Notes: generated by a model not told the origin, from the sequence alone. A stretch of DNA of 64,000 bases from Cytobacillus eiseniae (GCF_017874625.1 NZ_JAGIKZ010000005.1:1-64000); one strand, 5' to 3'. Counted from the stretch's first letter, positions 38,354 to 47,405 are shown. Translations and numbers: made by a program.

Positions 38354-38878
38354 TTATGGCTGCACTTCCTCCATAAAGTCTTTAATCATTTCTTCTGTCA
38401 ATTGTCCAGTATGGTATTTAACGACCTTTCCTTCTTTATCAATTAAATATGTCGCAGGAAGGGCACCAATTTTATAAGCAGTCTGAACTTGTCCGTCTTT
38501 ATCTAAGAGAATCGGGAATGATAAATTATGACGTTCTGTAAATTTACTTACTGCAAGCTCTGACTCACCTACATTCACAGCCAATGTTTGTACACCATTG
38601 TCTTTAAACTGTTTATACTGATTATCCATATATGGCATTTCTCTTTCACACGGCTTACAATATGTACCCCAGAAATTTAAAAAGACACCTTGCCCTTCAT
38701 AATCAGAAAGTCGATGCGTTTCCCCATCCAAATCCACTAACACAAAATCAGGCGCTTTTTCCCCCATGACAACCTTTTTACTATCTTCTTTTGTAAAATT
38801 TGCATACAAGGTATAGGCAACTGCCGCTCCTAAAATAAGCAGAATGACCGACCTCATCACTAATCGTCGTTTTTTCAT
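38354..38878 (-). CDS. resA: Thiol-disulfide oxidoreductase ResA
   Basis: ResA keeps the haem-binding cysteines of apocytochromes c reduced before ligation. The 174-residue protein has an N-terminal membrane anchor (about 6-24) and a thioredoxin-like domain facing outward, with the active site CKPC in FWGTYCKPCEREM near residue 75 and the cis-proline in ALPATYLIDKEG. It is the first gene of resABC. Confidence 0.96.
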   Translation of the reverse strand: MKKRRLVMRSVILLILGAAVAYTLYANFTKEDSKKVVMGEKAPDFVLVDLDGETHRLSDYEGQGVFLNFWGTYCKPCEREMPYMDNQYKQFKDNGVQTLAVNVGESELAVSKFTERHNLSFPILLDKDGQVQTAYKIGALPATYLIDKEGKVVKYHTGQLTEEMIKDFMEEVQP

Positions 38879-38932
38879 TACATTCTCCCCTTAAATAAAT
38901 GGTAGCCGTCTTTCGTGAAACAGTCGATTTTA

Positions 38933-38941
38933 ATTATAGCA
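38933..38941 (-). promoter_or_regulatory. candidate extended -10 promoter of resA
   Basis: TGCTATAAT on the minus strand, about 55 bases before resA, is an extended -10 box. A good -35 at standard spacing is not apparent, as might suit an activator-dependent (ResD) promoter. Confidence 0.4.
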
Positions 38942-39021
38942 TTTATCAACATACTAATAATGTTAACAATTTGAAGTAACTGTGACTTTTCTATGAAATT
39001 TCCATAAAAAATCACTTTACA

Positions 39022-39744
39022 TTATTTAGCTTGTGCAAGTGTGCGTAACTGTTTCACTTCATGTGCAGTTAATTCTCTTGCATCTCCTGCCGTTAAGCCT
39101 TGAAGTGTTAATGAACCATACCTTTCTCTTTTCAATTTCAGAACAGGATGGCCAATCGCTTCAAACATCCTTCTTACTTGACGGTTTCTTCCTTCATGTA
39201 TCGTTAACTCAATAATGGCTGTTTGCTTCTTCTTATCCATCGAGATCATTTTTGTTTTAGCAGGAGCCGTCTTCCCATCTTCTAAGCGAACTCCTCTTTC
39301 AAGACTTCTCATTTCTTCTCGAGAAGGAATACCTTTCACTTTTGCCACATATACCTTTTCGATTTCACTTTTAGGGTGCATTAATAAATTGGCAAACTCC
39401 CCGTCATTTGTTAGTAACAACAGTCCAGATGTATCAAAATCAAGCCGTCCCACAGGATAAATTCTCTGTTCAATCTGTTGGAAGTAATCCGTTACAACTT
39501 TTCTCCCTTTATCATCTGTCACACTCGAAATGACTCCTCGAGGTTTATATAGAATAAAGTAGACTGGCTCCTCTCTCTCAACAGGAATTCCTTTTACTTC
39601 TACACGATCAGAAGCTGTTACTTTAATTCCTAATTCCTTTACGATCTTTCCATTTACTTTCACATGCCCTTCTTTAATAAGCTCCTCCGCTTTCCTGCGA
39701 GAAGCAACTCCTGCATGTGCAATTACCTTTTGTAATCTTTCCAT
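39022..39744 (-). CDS. rluB: 23S rRNA pseudouridine synthase RluB
   Basis: Makes pseudouridine in 23S rRNA helix 90 region (position 2605 in E. coli numbering by family knowledge). The 240-residue protein has an N-terminal S4 RNA-binding domain (1-60, MERLQKVIAHAGVASRRKAEELI) and the RsuA/RluB catalytic domain with the motif VGRLDFDTSGLLLLTNDGE carrying the catalytic aspartate, and EGRNRQVRRMFEAIGHPV. It lies between the res and spm/dacB groups, matching ypuL of B. subtilis. Confidence 0.94.
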   Translation of the reverse strand: MERLQKVIAHAGVASRRKAEELIKEGHVKVNGKIVKELGIKVTASDRVEVKGIPVEREEPVYFILYKPRGVISSVTDDKGRKVVTDYFQQIEQRIYPVGRLDFDTSGLLLLTNDGEFANLLMHPKSEIEKVYVAKVKGIPSREEMRSLERGVRLEDGKTAPAKTKMISMDKKKQTAIIELTIHEGRNRQVRRMFEAIGHPVLKLKRERYGSLTLQGLTAGDARELTAHEVKQLRTLAQAK

Positions 39745-39900
39745 TTATATCACTCCAACTTCAGCTCATAAAAATTATACCTATTTCTATCCTTATGAAT
39801 TATGACATAAATCATCATTTTTTCAAAGTAGACACCTTTTTTTAGAATATTTGCATGAATGGATGGGGAAGTTTTTCTTTATTATATATCCTTTTATTAA

Positions 39901-40143
39901 GGCTATTTTCGCAAATATTGTTGCTATTTATATCTAATTTGTAAAGGTTGATTTCCGCTCCAGGATGCTCGCTTTCCGCGGGGTTGTCCGCTTGAGCCTC
40001 CTCGTCACTCACGCTCCTGCGGGGTCTCATCTGTCCAACGCATCCCGCAGGAGTCTCGCACCTTCCGCTCCAATCAACTGACCTATTTGGTAACTATTCA
40101 TTCGAACATTTGATTTAAAAACAACAATCTTTTAGAAAGAGCC
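39901..40143. repeat. family A MITE-like element, copy A4
   Basis: A 243-bp copy flanked by a perfect 8-bp direct repeat TTTATTAA (39893-39900 and 40144-40151). It lacks the 60-70 bp internal module with CACGAAGGAAATGCGACAGC that A1, A2 and A5 carry. It fills the gap between spmB and rluB. Nothing else is seen in 39745-40190. Confidence 0.9.
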
Positions 40144-40193
40144 TTTATTAAAGACATCCTTTCCTCCTTTCTATTCGTTATTAACATTTTTAC

Positions 40194-40224
40194 GCAAAAA
40201 AAATACCTGTTTTCAGGTATTTCT
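40194..40224 (-). terminator. intrinsic terminator of dacB-spmA-spmB
   Basis: AAATACCTG pairs with CAGGTATTT over four bases (AAAA), followed by eight T in total on the minus strand. Confidence 0.9.
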
Positions 40225-40757
40225 TAACTAGTAAATAGGAGGGTAACGACAACAATTGCAGCAATAATTCCTACTAAATCAGCTAATAACCCTACCTTCA
40301 GCGCATCACCCATTTTCCTAATACCTACTGCACCAAAATAAACAGTCAAGACATAAAATGTTGTATCTGTGCTTCCTTGAAGAACAGAAGCCAGACGGCC
40401 AATGAATGAATCTGGACCATGAACAGCAATTAGATCACTCGTTATTCCAAGCGCAGCTGATCCTGAGATGGGTCTGATAATTGCTAACGGTACAATATCT
40501 GGCGGGACCCCGATAGCCAAAAGAGCAGGTCTGATAAATTCCATGAAATACTCCAATGCGCCAGATGCTCGGAATACTGAAATAGCTACAAGCATACCAA
40601 CTAGAAAAGGGATGATTGAGACGGCAATTTTTATCCCTTCCTTTCCTCCATCCACAAAGCTCTCATATGTTGGAACACGCTTGATCGTTCCGTATACTAA
40701 TATGAAAGCAATTAGAACAGGGATAAACCATAAGGAAATTACTGATATAATTTGCAT
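40224..40757 (-). CDS. spmB: Spore maturation protein B
   Basis: SpmA and SpmB are membrane proteins needed for full spore-core dehydration and heat resistance. The 177-residue SpmB is very hydrophobic with a nucleoside-recognition (Gate) domain: GGKEGIKIAVSIIPFLVGMLVAI near 35-58 and IIRPISGSAALG near 98. It follows spmA by six bases; the dacB-spmA-spmB operon is conserved. Confidence 0.95.
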   Translation of the reverse strand: MQIISVISLWFIPVLIAFILVYGTIKRVPTYESFVDGGKEGIKIAVSIIPFLVGMLVAISVFRASGALEYFMEFIRPALLAIGVPPDIVPLAIIRPISGSAALGITSDLIAVHGPDSFIGRLASVLQGSTDTTFYVLTVYFGAVGIRKMGDALKVGLLADLVGIIAAIVVVTLLFTS

Positions 40758-40763
40758 TGGACT

Positions 40764-41351
40764 TCATCCTTTTCTTGTTCTCCTGTAATAGAAATACCGG
40801 TCAATTAATATCGCGCCAAGTGCAGAACAAAATGATGCGACTAGAGTAGGGCCGACAATTTCAGTTGGTGATACGGACTCATATTTCATCCGAATGGCTA
40901 TAACCATTGTGGGAATAAGTGTGATACTAGATGTATTTAACGCTAGAAATGTAATCATTGATCTGCTTGCTACATCTAAGCCTCCATTTAATCGCTTCAG
41001 CTCTTCCATTGCCTTGATGCCAAGTGGGGTTGCCGCATTGCCAAGTCCAAACATATTTGCCATCATATTCGATAAAATATAACCCATTGCAGGATGATCT
41101 TTCGGAACTTCAGGAAATAATCTTTTCACAATTGGGGTAAATAATAAGGATAATTTCTTTAACAGCCCTGCATTTTCGGCAATCTTCATTATTCCTAGCC
41201 AGAATACAAGTACACTTATTAACCCAATACACAAGGTTACTGCCTCTGCTGCCCCATTAAAAATAGCCTCATTTACTTGATCCATCGTTCCATTTATCAT
41301 CGCAAAGATAATTCCAATTACCGTTAGAAATACCCAAATAATATTAACCAT
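40764..41351 (-). CDS. spmA: Spore maturation protein A
   Basis: Partner of SpmB in spore-core dehydration. The 195-residue protein has the Gate domain segment GAAEAVTLCIGLISVLVFWLG (about 34-54) and FGLGNAATPLGIKAMEEL. The ATG start at MVNIIWVFL overlaps the dacB stop region by a few bases; the longer frame starts at a TTG without a site. Confidence 0.95.
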   Translation of the reverse strand: MVNIIWVFLTVIGIIFAMINGTMDQVNEAIFNGAAEAVTLCIGLISVLVFWLGIMKIAENAGLLKKLSLLFTPIVKRLFPEVPKDHPAMGYILSNMMANMFGLGNAATPLGIKAMEELKRLNGGLDVASRSMITFLALNTSSITLIPTMVIAIRMKYESVSPTEIVGPTLVASFCSALGAILIDRYFYYRRTRKG

Positions 41352-42492
41352 TTGTTCTGACACCAACTATCGATATGAATAAGTTTCTAAATCGATCAAA
41401 AAAAGACTGCTTGTCTTCTTCCTCTACCTGCTTATAGTAAATAGGCATTGTTTTCACTTGCTGATCACCAAAGTAAATAATCGTTCTCCCTACAATTTCG
41501 GGAATATCCTCTTTCCACTCTCGATTAGGATTCAACATTTTGTATTCAATTCGGAATTGTTCTTTTTCCTTGGCTGTAACAGGGTAAACAAAGGAATGAT
41601 CCACATACACTTTCTTTTTATAAAATTCATCCTTCATATTTTTAATCAATCCCTTTGGCAAAACTTCTACTAATTGATATGTTTTAAACCCTGCCTCATA
41701 CATTTGGATATGATCATTCCAATCATCCGGACCATTTAATGTAACAGCAATTAGATCCAGTTCTCCCTTTGTTGCAGTTGATACTAATGTCCGTTTCGCA
41801 CGTTTTGTGAAGCCAGTCTTGCCTCCAGTTGTATAATCATATAAACCTGTTAACAATCGATTTTTATTCGTCCACTTCCGATCCCAATTTTCAGTCGGGT
41901 GTGGGGAGCGATGGACTTTTGTTCCTGAAATTTTTTTATAGACTTTATTATTCATTGCGTAACGAGTGAGAAGTGCCATATCAAATGCAGTTGATAAATG
42001 GTTTTCGTGATCATCAAGACCATGCGGATTAGCAAAATGAGTATTTTTCATTCCAATTTCCTCCGCTTTCTGGTTCATTAAATAAACAAAACCATCAAGG
42101 CTGCCACCCACATGCTCAGCAATTGCGATGGCTGCATCGTTCCCTGAGCGAAGCATTAGGCCATACACTAAATCCTCTAATTTGATTTTCTCACCAGGGA
42201 TTAAATAGACAGAAGAGCCCTCTGTCTTAACCGCGCTATTACTTACCTTCACCATCTCATCCATTTCCCCTGATTCAATGGCGATGATTGCTGTCATAAT
42301 CTTAGTAATACTTGCAATTCGCATCGGTTTATATGCATTTTTTTCATACAATACTCTACCAGAGCTTTGCTCCATTAATATGGCACTTTGTGCACTCGCG
42401 TAAAAGGAAGCTTTTGCTTTACTCGGAATCAATGCCAGCAAAAGGGTCATGATTATCGGGATGATTAGCCACTGTTTCATTTTATTTTTCAT
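41344..42492 (-). CDS. dacB: D-alanyl-D-alanine carboxypeptidase DacB (PBP5*)
   Basis: A mother-cell low-molecular-mass PBP that trims cortex peptides and so controls cross-linking. The 382-residue precursor has a signal peptide (1-27, ending SKAKA), the serine SxxK motif SITK, the SGN motif RSGNDAAI and KTG in GGKTGFTKRAKR, then a C-terminal PBP5-type domain and amphipathic end. The ATG at MKNKMKQWLI follows AAGGAG by six bases; this gives exactly the B. subtilis DacB length. A SigE-like promoter precedes it. Confidence 0.95.
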   Translation of the reverse strand: MKNKMKQWLIIPIIMTLLLALIPSKAKASFYASAQSAILMEQSSGRVLYEKNAYKPMRIASITKIMTAIIAIESGEMDEMVKVSNSAVKTEGSSVYLIPGEKIKLEDLVYGLMLRSGNDAAIAIAEHVGGSLDGFVYLMNQKAEEIGMKNTHFANPHGLDDHENHLSTAFDMALLTRYAMNNKVYKKISGTKVHRSPHPTENWDRKWTNKNRLLTGLYDYTTGGKTGFTKRAKRTLVSTATKGELDLIAVTLNGPDDWNDHIQMYEAGFKTYQLVEVLPKGLIKNMKDEFYKKKVYVDHSFVYPVTAKEKEQFRIEYKMLNPNREWKEDIPEIVGRTIIYFGDQQVKTMPIYYKQVEEEDKQSFFDRFRNLFISIVGVRTNG

Positions 42493-42518
42493 TGCAGTCT
42501 CCTTCATCGGTTTGTACA

Positions 42519-42546
42519 ATTTTATGCAGGACAAGTATTGATATGA
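42519..42546 (-). promoter_or_regulatory. SigE-type promoter of dacB-spmAB
   Basis: TCATATC (42540-42546) and CATAAAAT (42519-42526) are 13 bases apart; the SigE consensus is KMATATT and CATACAMT. One mismatch in each box. dacB is a SigE gene in B. subtilis. Confidence 0.65.
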
Positions 42547-42571
42547 CAAAAAAAAACCGCTAACAGCGGGA
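42547..42571 (-). terminator. intrinsic terminator of sodF
   Basis: CCGCT pairs with AGCGG over GTT, followed by nine T on the minus strand. It lies directly upstream of the dacB promoter. Confidence 0.85.
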
Positions 42572-42577
42572 AAAAAG

Positions 42578-43468
42578 TCAAAATGGTTTCCATTTCAATT
42601 TAGAAGCTTCTATATATCGGTCACTTACATCTTTCCAGTTAACAAGATTCCACCAATTTTTCACATAATCTGTGCGCTTATTTTTATATTGTAAATAATA
42701 AGCATGCTCCCAAACATCCAAGACAAGCAATGGAATCGTATCCCACTGTGTTAGAAGCATATGTCTCTCTGATTGCAAGATTTCCAGATGGTGTGCTCTT
42801 GGCGACCAAACGAGCACCGCCCACCCAACCCCTTCTACTTGATTTGCAGCCTCTGTAAATTGCTGCTTGAACGCCTCAAAACTGCCAAAATAGTTTTCTA
42901 TTGCTTTTAATAATGCCCCTGTCGGCTTCCCACCGCCATTTGGCGTCATATTATGCCAGAAGATCGTATGCAAATAATGCCCTGAGCCATGGAAGGCAAG
43001 CTCCCTTGACCAATGCTTGATGAGTGAGAAGTCGCCTTTTGCCCGTGATTTTTCAAGCTCTTTCTCTGCTTTATTCAACCCATCCACATAGGATTGATGA
43101 TGCTTATTGTGGTGAAGCCGCATAATTTCCTCAGAAATATATGGCTCAAGGGCATGGTATGAATAGGGCAAAGGCGGCAATTTATGATTGCCTACAGCTA
43201 CGCGTGTTTCGTTTAAAAATCCACTGCCTAGCTCCTGCCTTTTCGAAAAATACGATTCCATCTCTGCATGAAGCTCATCTACTTGATGTTGTACATCTAC
43301 TAATGATTGATCATTTAGAGGCTGTTTAATCCCATCCATAATATTCGTAAAGTGATCCATTTTTCTCCAAAGTTCATCATTTTTATTGACGTTTTCTGAT
43401 TCAAGAAATGATTGCATTTCTTTATTCCACTTAAATACATCTTGAATATACGCATCCAGCTTGCTCAT
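42578..43468 (-). CDS. sodF: Superoxide dismutase (Fe/Mn family, SodF)
   Basis: The enzyme dismutates superoxide. The 296-residue protein has an N-terminal extension of roughly 90-100 residues (helical, charged) before the normal Sod fold, as in B. subtilis SodF. Metal ligands are seen in LHHNKHHQSYVDGLN, FHGSGHYLHTIFWHNM and DVWEHAYYLQYKNKR. The metal preference cannot be assigned safely. The start at MSKLDAYIQ follows GGGAGG by seven bases. Confidence 0.92.
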   Translation of the reverse strand: MSKLDAYIQDVFKWNKEMQSFLESENVNKNDELWRKMDHFTNIMDGIKQPLNDQSLVDVQHQVDELHAEMESYFSKRQELGSGFLNETRVAVGNHKLPPLPYSYHALEPYISEEIMRLHHNKHHQSYVDGLNKAEKELEKSRAKGDFSLIKHWSRELAFHGSGHYLHTIFWHNMTPNGGGKPTGALLKAIENYFGSFEAFKQQFTEAANQVEGVGWAVLVWSPRAHHLEILQSERHMLLTQWDTIPLLVLDVWEHAYYLQYKNKRTDYVKNWWNLVNWKDVSDRYIEASKLKWKPF

Positions 43469-43552
43469 CCACTTTCCTCCCACTATTCTTTAGTCCCTAA
43501 CTATCGTATGAGATGCTAGATGAAATATTGCCTTTCCATGCATCAGATGAAC

Positions 43553-43585
43553 AAAATAAAGAGCAGCTTGATAGCTGCTCTTTAC
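43553..43585 (-). terminator. intrinsic terminator of the 139-residue gene
   Basis: AAAGAGCAGC pairs with GCTGCTCTTT over TATCAA, followed by ATTTT on the minus strand. Confidence 0.85.
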
Positions 43586-43595
43586 ATTTTTATTC

Positions 43596-44015
43596 TTATT
43601 GTGGCTGTACGATAAATTCAAGTGGAGAACGGATCGAATAGCTTTTACTTGCCTCTAATTCTTCAAAAATAACAGGCAGCTTTGTATAATCAACATTGTC
43701 AAAATATGAGGCAAATTCATGCTTAGAGTTAATGTATACACGTTTACGATGCCTAAACTCTGGATTCTTCAATAAACAAACGAGTGCAACAATGTCTTTA
43801 AAATCCACTTCTCTTGCACCCGCTTTAAAAACAGGATTCGCTTTGTAAGGTGTATATTCTTCCATCATTTCATCAAAAAAACGGACATATAAAACATGCA
43901 ATGTTTTCTCTTTTCCATTCTCTTCAAACGTTATTTCACTCCGATTAAAAAAATCCTCTGACGTATTTGACTTCTCTTTTTCCAATTCATATCCCTGGCA
44001 TTGTTTAATAAGCAT
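43596..44015 (-). CDS. hypothetical cytoplasmic protein
   Basis: A 139-residue protein I do not recognise. It starts MLIKQCQGYELEKEKSNTS, has no signal peptide or membrane helix and no repeated cysteines; the body includes VLYVRFFDEMMEEYTPYKAN and FKDIVALVCLLKNPEFRHRK. GGGAGG lies seven bases before the ATG and a strong terminator follows, so it is a genuine single-gene unit. In B. subtilis the locus after scpB holds ypuI, but this sequence does not resemble what I remember of YpuI. Confidence 0.7.
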   Translation of the reverse strand: MLIKQCQGYELEKEKSNTSEDFFNRSEITFEENGKEKTLHVLYVRFFDEMMEEYTPYKANPVFKAGAREVDFKDIVALVCLLKNPEFRHRKRVYINSKHEFASYFDNVDYTKLPVIFEELEASKSYSIRSPLEFIVQPQ

Positions 44016-44059
44016 TTATTTCCCTCCCAAAACGTATTCATATGTATAAATAATAAGGA

Positions 44060-44094
44060 AAGAAAATGCTTCATTAGAAAATGAAGCATTTTTG
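44060..44094 (-). terminator. intrinsic terminator of scpA-scpB
   Basis: AATGCTTCAT pairs with ATGAAGCATT over a TTTCTA loop, then TTCTTTCC on the minus strand. Confidence 0.75.
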
Positions 44095-44138
44095 TACAAT
44101 TATATAGTAACATAAATAGTTTCAATTGTAAGAAAAAA

Positions 44139-44726
44139 TCAGGAATCGAGTGTCTCTTGAAATTTATCAAAGAATAAATCGGCTTCCCCTTGAAGAAAAT
44201 CGCCATCCTCATCTATTTTTTCAGGCAGCGGCGGCAGCTCCTCAATCCGTTTTAATCCAAAATAATCGAGAAATTCCTTTGTTGTACCGTACAGGAATGC
44301 CCTCCCTGTTCCCTCTGCCCTGCCTACTTCTTTAATTAGTGCTTTTGCAGTCAAGGTATGTATTGGCCGCTCTGTTTTCACACCTCTTATTTCTTCAATT
44401 TCTACTCTTGTAATTGGCTGCTTATAAGCAATGATAGCAAGTGTCTCCAATGCAGCTTGAGACAATGCGGCTGAAGATGGGGCTGCAACAAGTTTTTTTA
44501 AATATAGAGAATGCTCCTTTTTCGTTACTAATTGAAACGTCCCTGCTAGTTCAACGATGGTAATCCCACGCATGTCATCTTCTTGATAATTATTCATTAA
44601 ATCTTTAATAATTTCCTCCGCCTGTAACTCATCAACCTCTAGTACAATCGCTATTTGCTTTAACGAAAGTCCTTCATCACCTGCAGCAAATAGCAAACTT
44701 TCTACAATCCCTTGCCAATTAATCAT
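44139..44726 (-). CDS. scpB: Segregation and condensation protein B
   Basis: ScpB is the winged-helix kite subunit of the SMC-ScpAB condensin that organises and segregates the chromosome. The 195-residue protein has two winged-helix domains (about 5-80 and 95-165), with the conserved block AIIAYKQPITRVEIEEIRGV near 105 and an acidic tail. Start at MINWQGIVE, since GGAAGGGG lies nearby and alignment to ScpB supports it. It begins one base after the scpA stop. Confidence 0.96.
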   Translation of the reverse strand: MINWQGIVESLLFAAGDEGLSLKQIAIVLEVDELQAEEIIKDLMNNYQEDDMRGITIVELAGTFQLVTKKEHSLYLKKLVAAPSSAALSQAALETLAIIAYKQPITRVEIEEIRGVKTERPIHTLTAKALIKEVGRAEGTGRAFLYGTTKEFLDYFGLKRIEELPPLPEKIDEDGDFLQGEADLFFDKFQETLDS

Positions 44727-44727
44727 G

Positions 44728-45483
44728 TTAACTAACCCCTTCCATTGATGTAACAAAGATTTCCGAAAAATTGTTTTCTTGTTCAATGTGAATTTCTTGA
44801 CGTTTGATTAACTCCAAAACAGCTAGAAATGTCACAACGATTATTTCACGGTCATGTACTGGAAAAAGGTCATTAAAGCTTTTTGGCCCATTCGCTTCCC
44901 TTAAATCATCAAGAATTTCATTCATTCTTTTCTCGATCGGTATTTCTTGTCGAGCGATTTTAGTAGTTAATGGTTTTTGAAGCTTTTGTCTCCTTAAAAG
45001 CTTTTGAAAGGCACCTATCATATCATACAAGGTAACGTTTAGTTCTGTTTTTTCTGGTTGAATCTCTTTAGCATAATCGGATAGATCACTAGGAGGCTTC
45101 GTAAAAATTAATCCTCTTTCTCTTTCCATATTCTTCAAATCAAGCGTTGCTTCCTTAAATTTTTTGTATTCAACGAGCTTTTCAACGAGTTCTTCCATCG
45201 GATTCTCTTCATCTTCCACATCAAATTCCATTTCATCTAATTCTTCCTCGTGTTTAGGAAGCAGCATTTTGCTTTTAATTGCCAGCAATGTGGCAGCCAT
45301 TACAAGATATTCACTAGCAATATCAAGCTGCAACACCTGCATTGTATGAATATATAATAAATATTGCTCTGTTATTTCTGCAACTGGGATATCATATATA
45401 TCAATTTCAAGCCGATTAATTAAGTGAAGGAGTAAATCAAGCGGTCCTTCAAAAGCATCAATTTTCACATTATAATGTTCCAT
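44728..45483 (-). CDS. scpA: Segregation and condensation protein A
   Basis: The kleisin subunit of SMC-ScpAB. In the 251-residue protein the N-terminal SMC-neck-binding helix region includes [12 protein letters not shown] and [12 protein letters not shown], the acidic middle ([17 protein letters not shown]) links to the C-terminal winged helix ([19 protein letters not shown]) that binds the SMC head. It is followed directly by scpB. Confidence 0.96.
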   Translation of the reverse strand: MEHYNVKIDAFEGPLDLLLHLINRLEIDIYDIPVAEITEQYLLYIHTMQVLQLDIASEYLVMAATLLAIKSKMLLPKHEEELDEMEFDVEDEENPMEELVEKLVEYKKFKEATLDLKNMERERGLIFTKPPSDLSDYAKEIQPEKTELNVTLYDMIGAFQKLLRRQKLQKPLTTKIARQEIPIEKRMNEILDDLREANGPKSFNDLFPVHDREIIVVTFLAVLELIKRQEIHIEQENNFSEIFVTSMEGVS

Positions 45484-45610
45484 TACTATTCACCAATATT
45501 TCTTTATAAGTTCCTTTTCAAAGACTACTTAAGTATAAAATATATATACAAGTTATCCAATAGAAAAGTTTGCTGGTAAAAGCAGGAAAAAATTCTCGCG
45601 CATTCGCCCA

Positions 45611-45639
45611 AACAATTATGATTCTGCCTACATAAAATA
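45611..45639 (+). promoter_or_regulatory. SigK-type promoter of the YjcZ-like gene
   Basis: AACA (45611-45614), 16 bases, then CATAAAATA (45631-45639) exactly fit the SigK consensus MACM-N16-CATANNNTA. It suggests late mother-cell expression. Confidence 0.65.
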
Positions 45640-45675
45640 GCTTGAAGAGTAAAAAGAAAACAGGAGGAATGCTGC

Positions 45676-45783
45676 ATGTCTAAAGGAAATCATGGGTGTG
45701 AGGGCTCTAACTTGGGCTCTGGCTTCGCGTTAATCGTCGTACTGTTTATCTTGTTAATTATTGTTGGAGCTGCTTGGTGCTAA
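45676..45783 (+). CDS. YjcZ family sporulation peptide
   Basis: A 35-residue hydrophobic peptide: a short head MSKGNHGCEGSNLG, then SGFALIVVLFILLIIVGAAW and a final Cys. The SGFALIVVLFILLIIVGA core is the hallmark of the YjcZ family of small sporulation proteins. AGGAGGAAT precedes the ATG by five bases, a SigK-like promoter lies upstream and a terminator follows. It is divergent from scpA. Function in spores is unknown. Confidence 0.9.
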   Translation: MSKGNHGCEGSNLGSGFALIVVLFILLIIVGAAWC

Positions 45784-45802
45784 GATTATTGCATTTAATT
45801 TA

Positions 45803-45832
45803 TGACCCAGTTTATCTGGGTTTTTTATTTTT
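45803..45832 (+). terminator. intrinsic terminator of the YjcZ-like gene
   Basis: ACCCAG pairs with CTGGGT over five bases (TTTAT), followed by TTTTTATTTTTTT. Confidence 0.85.
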
Positions 45833-45881
45833 TTCATGCTTTATATTATGATAGGATAGGTGTATAGCTACTGGGGGTGAA

Positions 45882-46400
45882 GTGGTGTATACAAATGAAT
45901 ACATTGAGTTTTTAATTCAATTCCACGGGAAAAGAGATTATTTTGAATGCCACGAAATTCTAGAAGACTATTGGAAAAGTGTTGATCCCAAAAATAAACA
46001 ATCTATATGGGTAGGTCTGATTCTTTTAGCTGTTTCTAATTACCATCATCGCCGTGGAAATTTCAGTGGATCAGAGAGAACCTTAGCAAAATCAATATCC
46101 ATTCTTCAAAAGAATTATAAGCAGTTGTCTGAATTAGGACTTGATGCAGAATCGTTGATGAATGACCTTCACATTAGGCAAGAGAAAATTTCAAGTGGAG
46201 AATATTATATTAGTTATCATATGCCCATTCAAGATGAAGCTTTGCTTGCTACTTGTATAAAGCAATGTGTCGAAAGAGGAATAAAATGGGGAGTAGAAAG
46301 TAATTTAAAGGACCTAGAACTCATCCATCGACATTCCTTAAGAGATCGAAGCATGGTCATACAAACGCGATTAGAAGCGTTAAATAATGGCACTGAGTAA
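45882..46400 (+). CDS. ypuF: DUF309 domain protein YpuF
   Basis: A 172-residue protein whose N-terminal part carries the DUF309 pattern FHGKRDYFECHEILEDYWK (about 14-32), with helical FSGSERTLAKSI further on. The conserved HGxRDYFExHExLE residues suggest a functional pocket, but no activity is known. It starts with GTG (a second GTG follows), after GGGGGTGA. Position next to scpA and ribT matches ypuF. Confidence 0.82.
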   Translation: MVYTNEYIEFLIQFHGKRDYFECHEILEDYWKSVDPKNKQSIWVGLILLAVSNYHHRRGNFSGSERTLAKSISILQKNYKQLSELGLDAESLMNDLHIRQEKISSGEYYISYHMPIQDEALLATCIKQCVERGIKWGVESNLKDLELIHRHSLRDRSMVIQTRLEALNNGTE

Positions 46401-46571
46401 TAGGAAGAATCGTGCAGTCTCACCGTACAAACTAATCTGGATAACTGCCCCTCTCGATAAAGGAATTACGGTGAATGTGAACAGTGCCGACATTGACGCT
46501 CTTGGGCCGTAGCCGGATGTAGACTAAACTGCTCATAAAGTTATACACAACATGCAATTTTATCATTTCCT
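46401..46571. repeat. family B dispersed repeat, copy B4 (truncated)
   Basis: Begins near GTCTCACCGTACAAACT, keeps GCCCCTCTCGATAAAGGAA and the tail GTAGACTAAACTGCTCATAA...TTATACACAACATGC, but has lost the GCGCC arm and the right-hand AGTTT/GGCG arm. It fills the convergent gap between ypuF and ribT. Confidence 0.7.
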
Positions 46572-46976
<405 letters not shown>

Positions 46977-47085
46977 TCATTATTTTCAAGCATTCCAATC
47001 TATTATCCCCAAAATCTGATCATTCTAAACTATATTTATACTATATGTAATAATTCTTTGTTTGCACAGTTCTTAATCCATTTTA

Positions 47086-47181
47086 TTATTGTGCCGGAAC
47101 AATAAAAAACCAATAGTACAGTCCCCATAGTATACCCAATAGTAATATGAAAATAAAAAGTATCCAGTTGTTCTTTCTCAT
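47086..47181 (-). CDS. tiny single-pass membrane peptide
   Basis: A 31-residue open frame MRKNNWILFIFILLLGILWG followed by LYYWFFIVPAQ, almost entirely one membrane helix with a basic N-terminus. AGGAGG lies five bases before the ATG. I do not recognise it. It sits in the 460-base gap between lysA and ribT. The good start site makes it plausible; its small size leaves doubt. Confidence 0.55.
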   Translation of the reverse strand: MRKNNWILFIFILLLGILWGLYYWFFIVPAQ

Positions 47182-47405
47182 AAATCCTCCTATCACAAAA
47201 TCGTTACATTTGTGTTTTTATGCTTGGATTATGTTTATTCTACACGAAATATAATAACTTTTCCATTGTACTCTTTGAATGAACGAAAGTGCAAGTGACT
47301 TGATTAAGCATTCAAACTGGAAGGACTCCTTCTCACGATCAATGAAACACGACATGTTATAAGGATTATTAATTGAATTTGATGTTTTGCATTCGTATTT
47401 CTTTT
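47182..47405. other. remainder of the lysA-ribT intergenic gap
   Basis: No gene or RNA seen. A short stretch around 47315-47360 (CAAACTGGAAGGACT and ATCAATGAAACACGA) looks like a remnant of a family B repeat. Confidence 0.4.
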
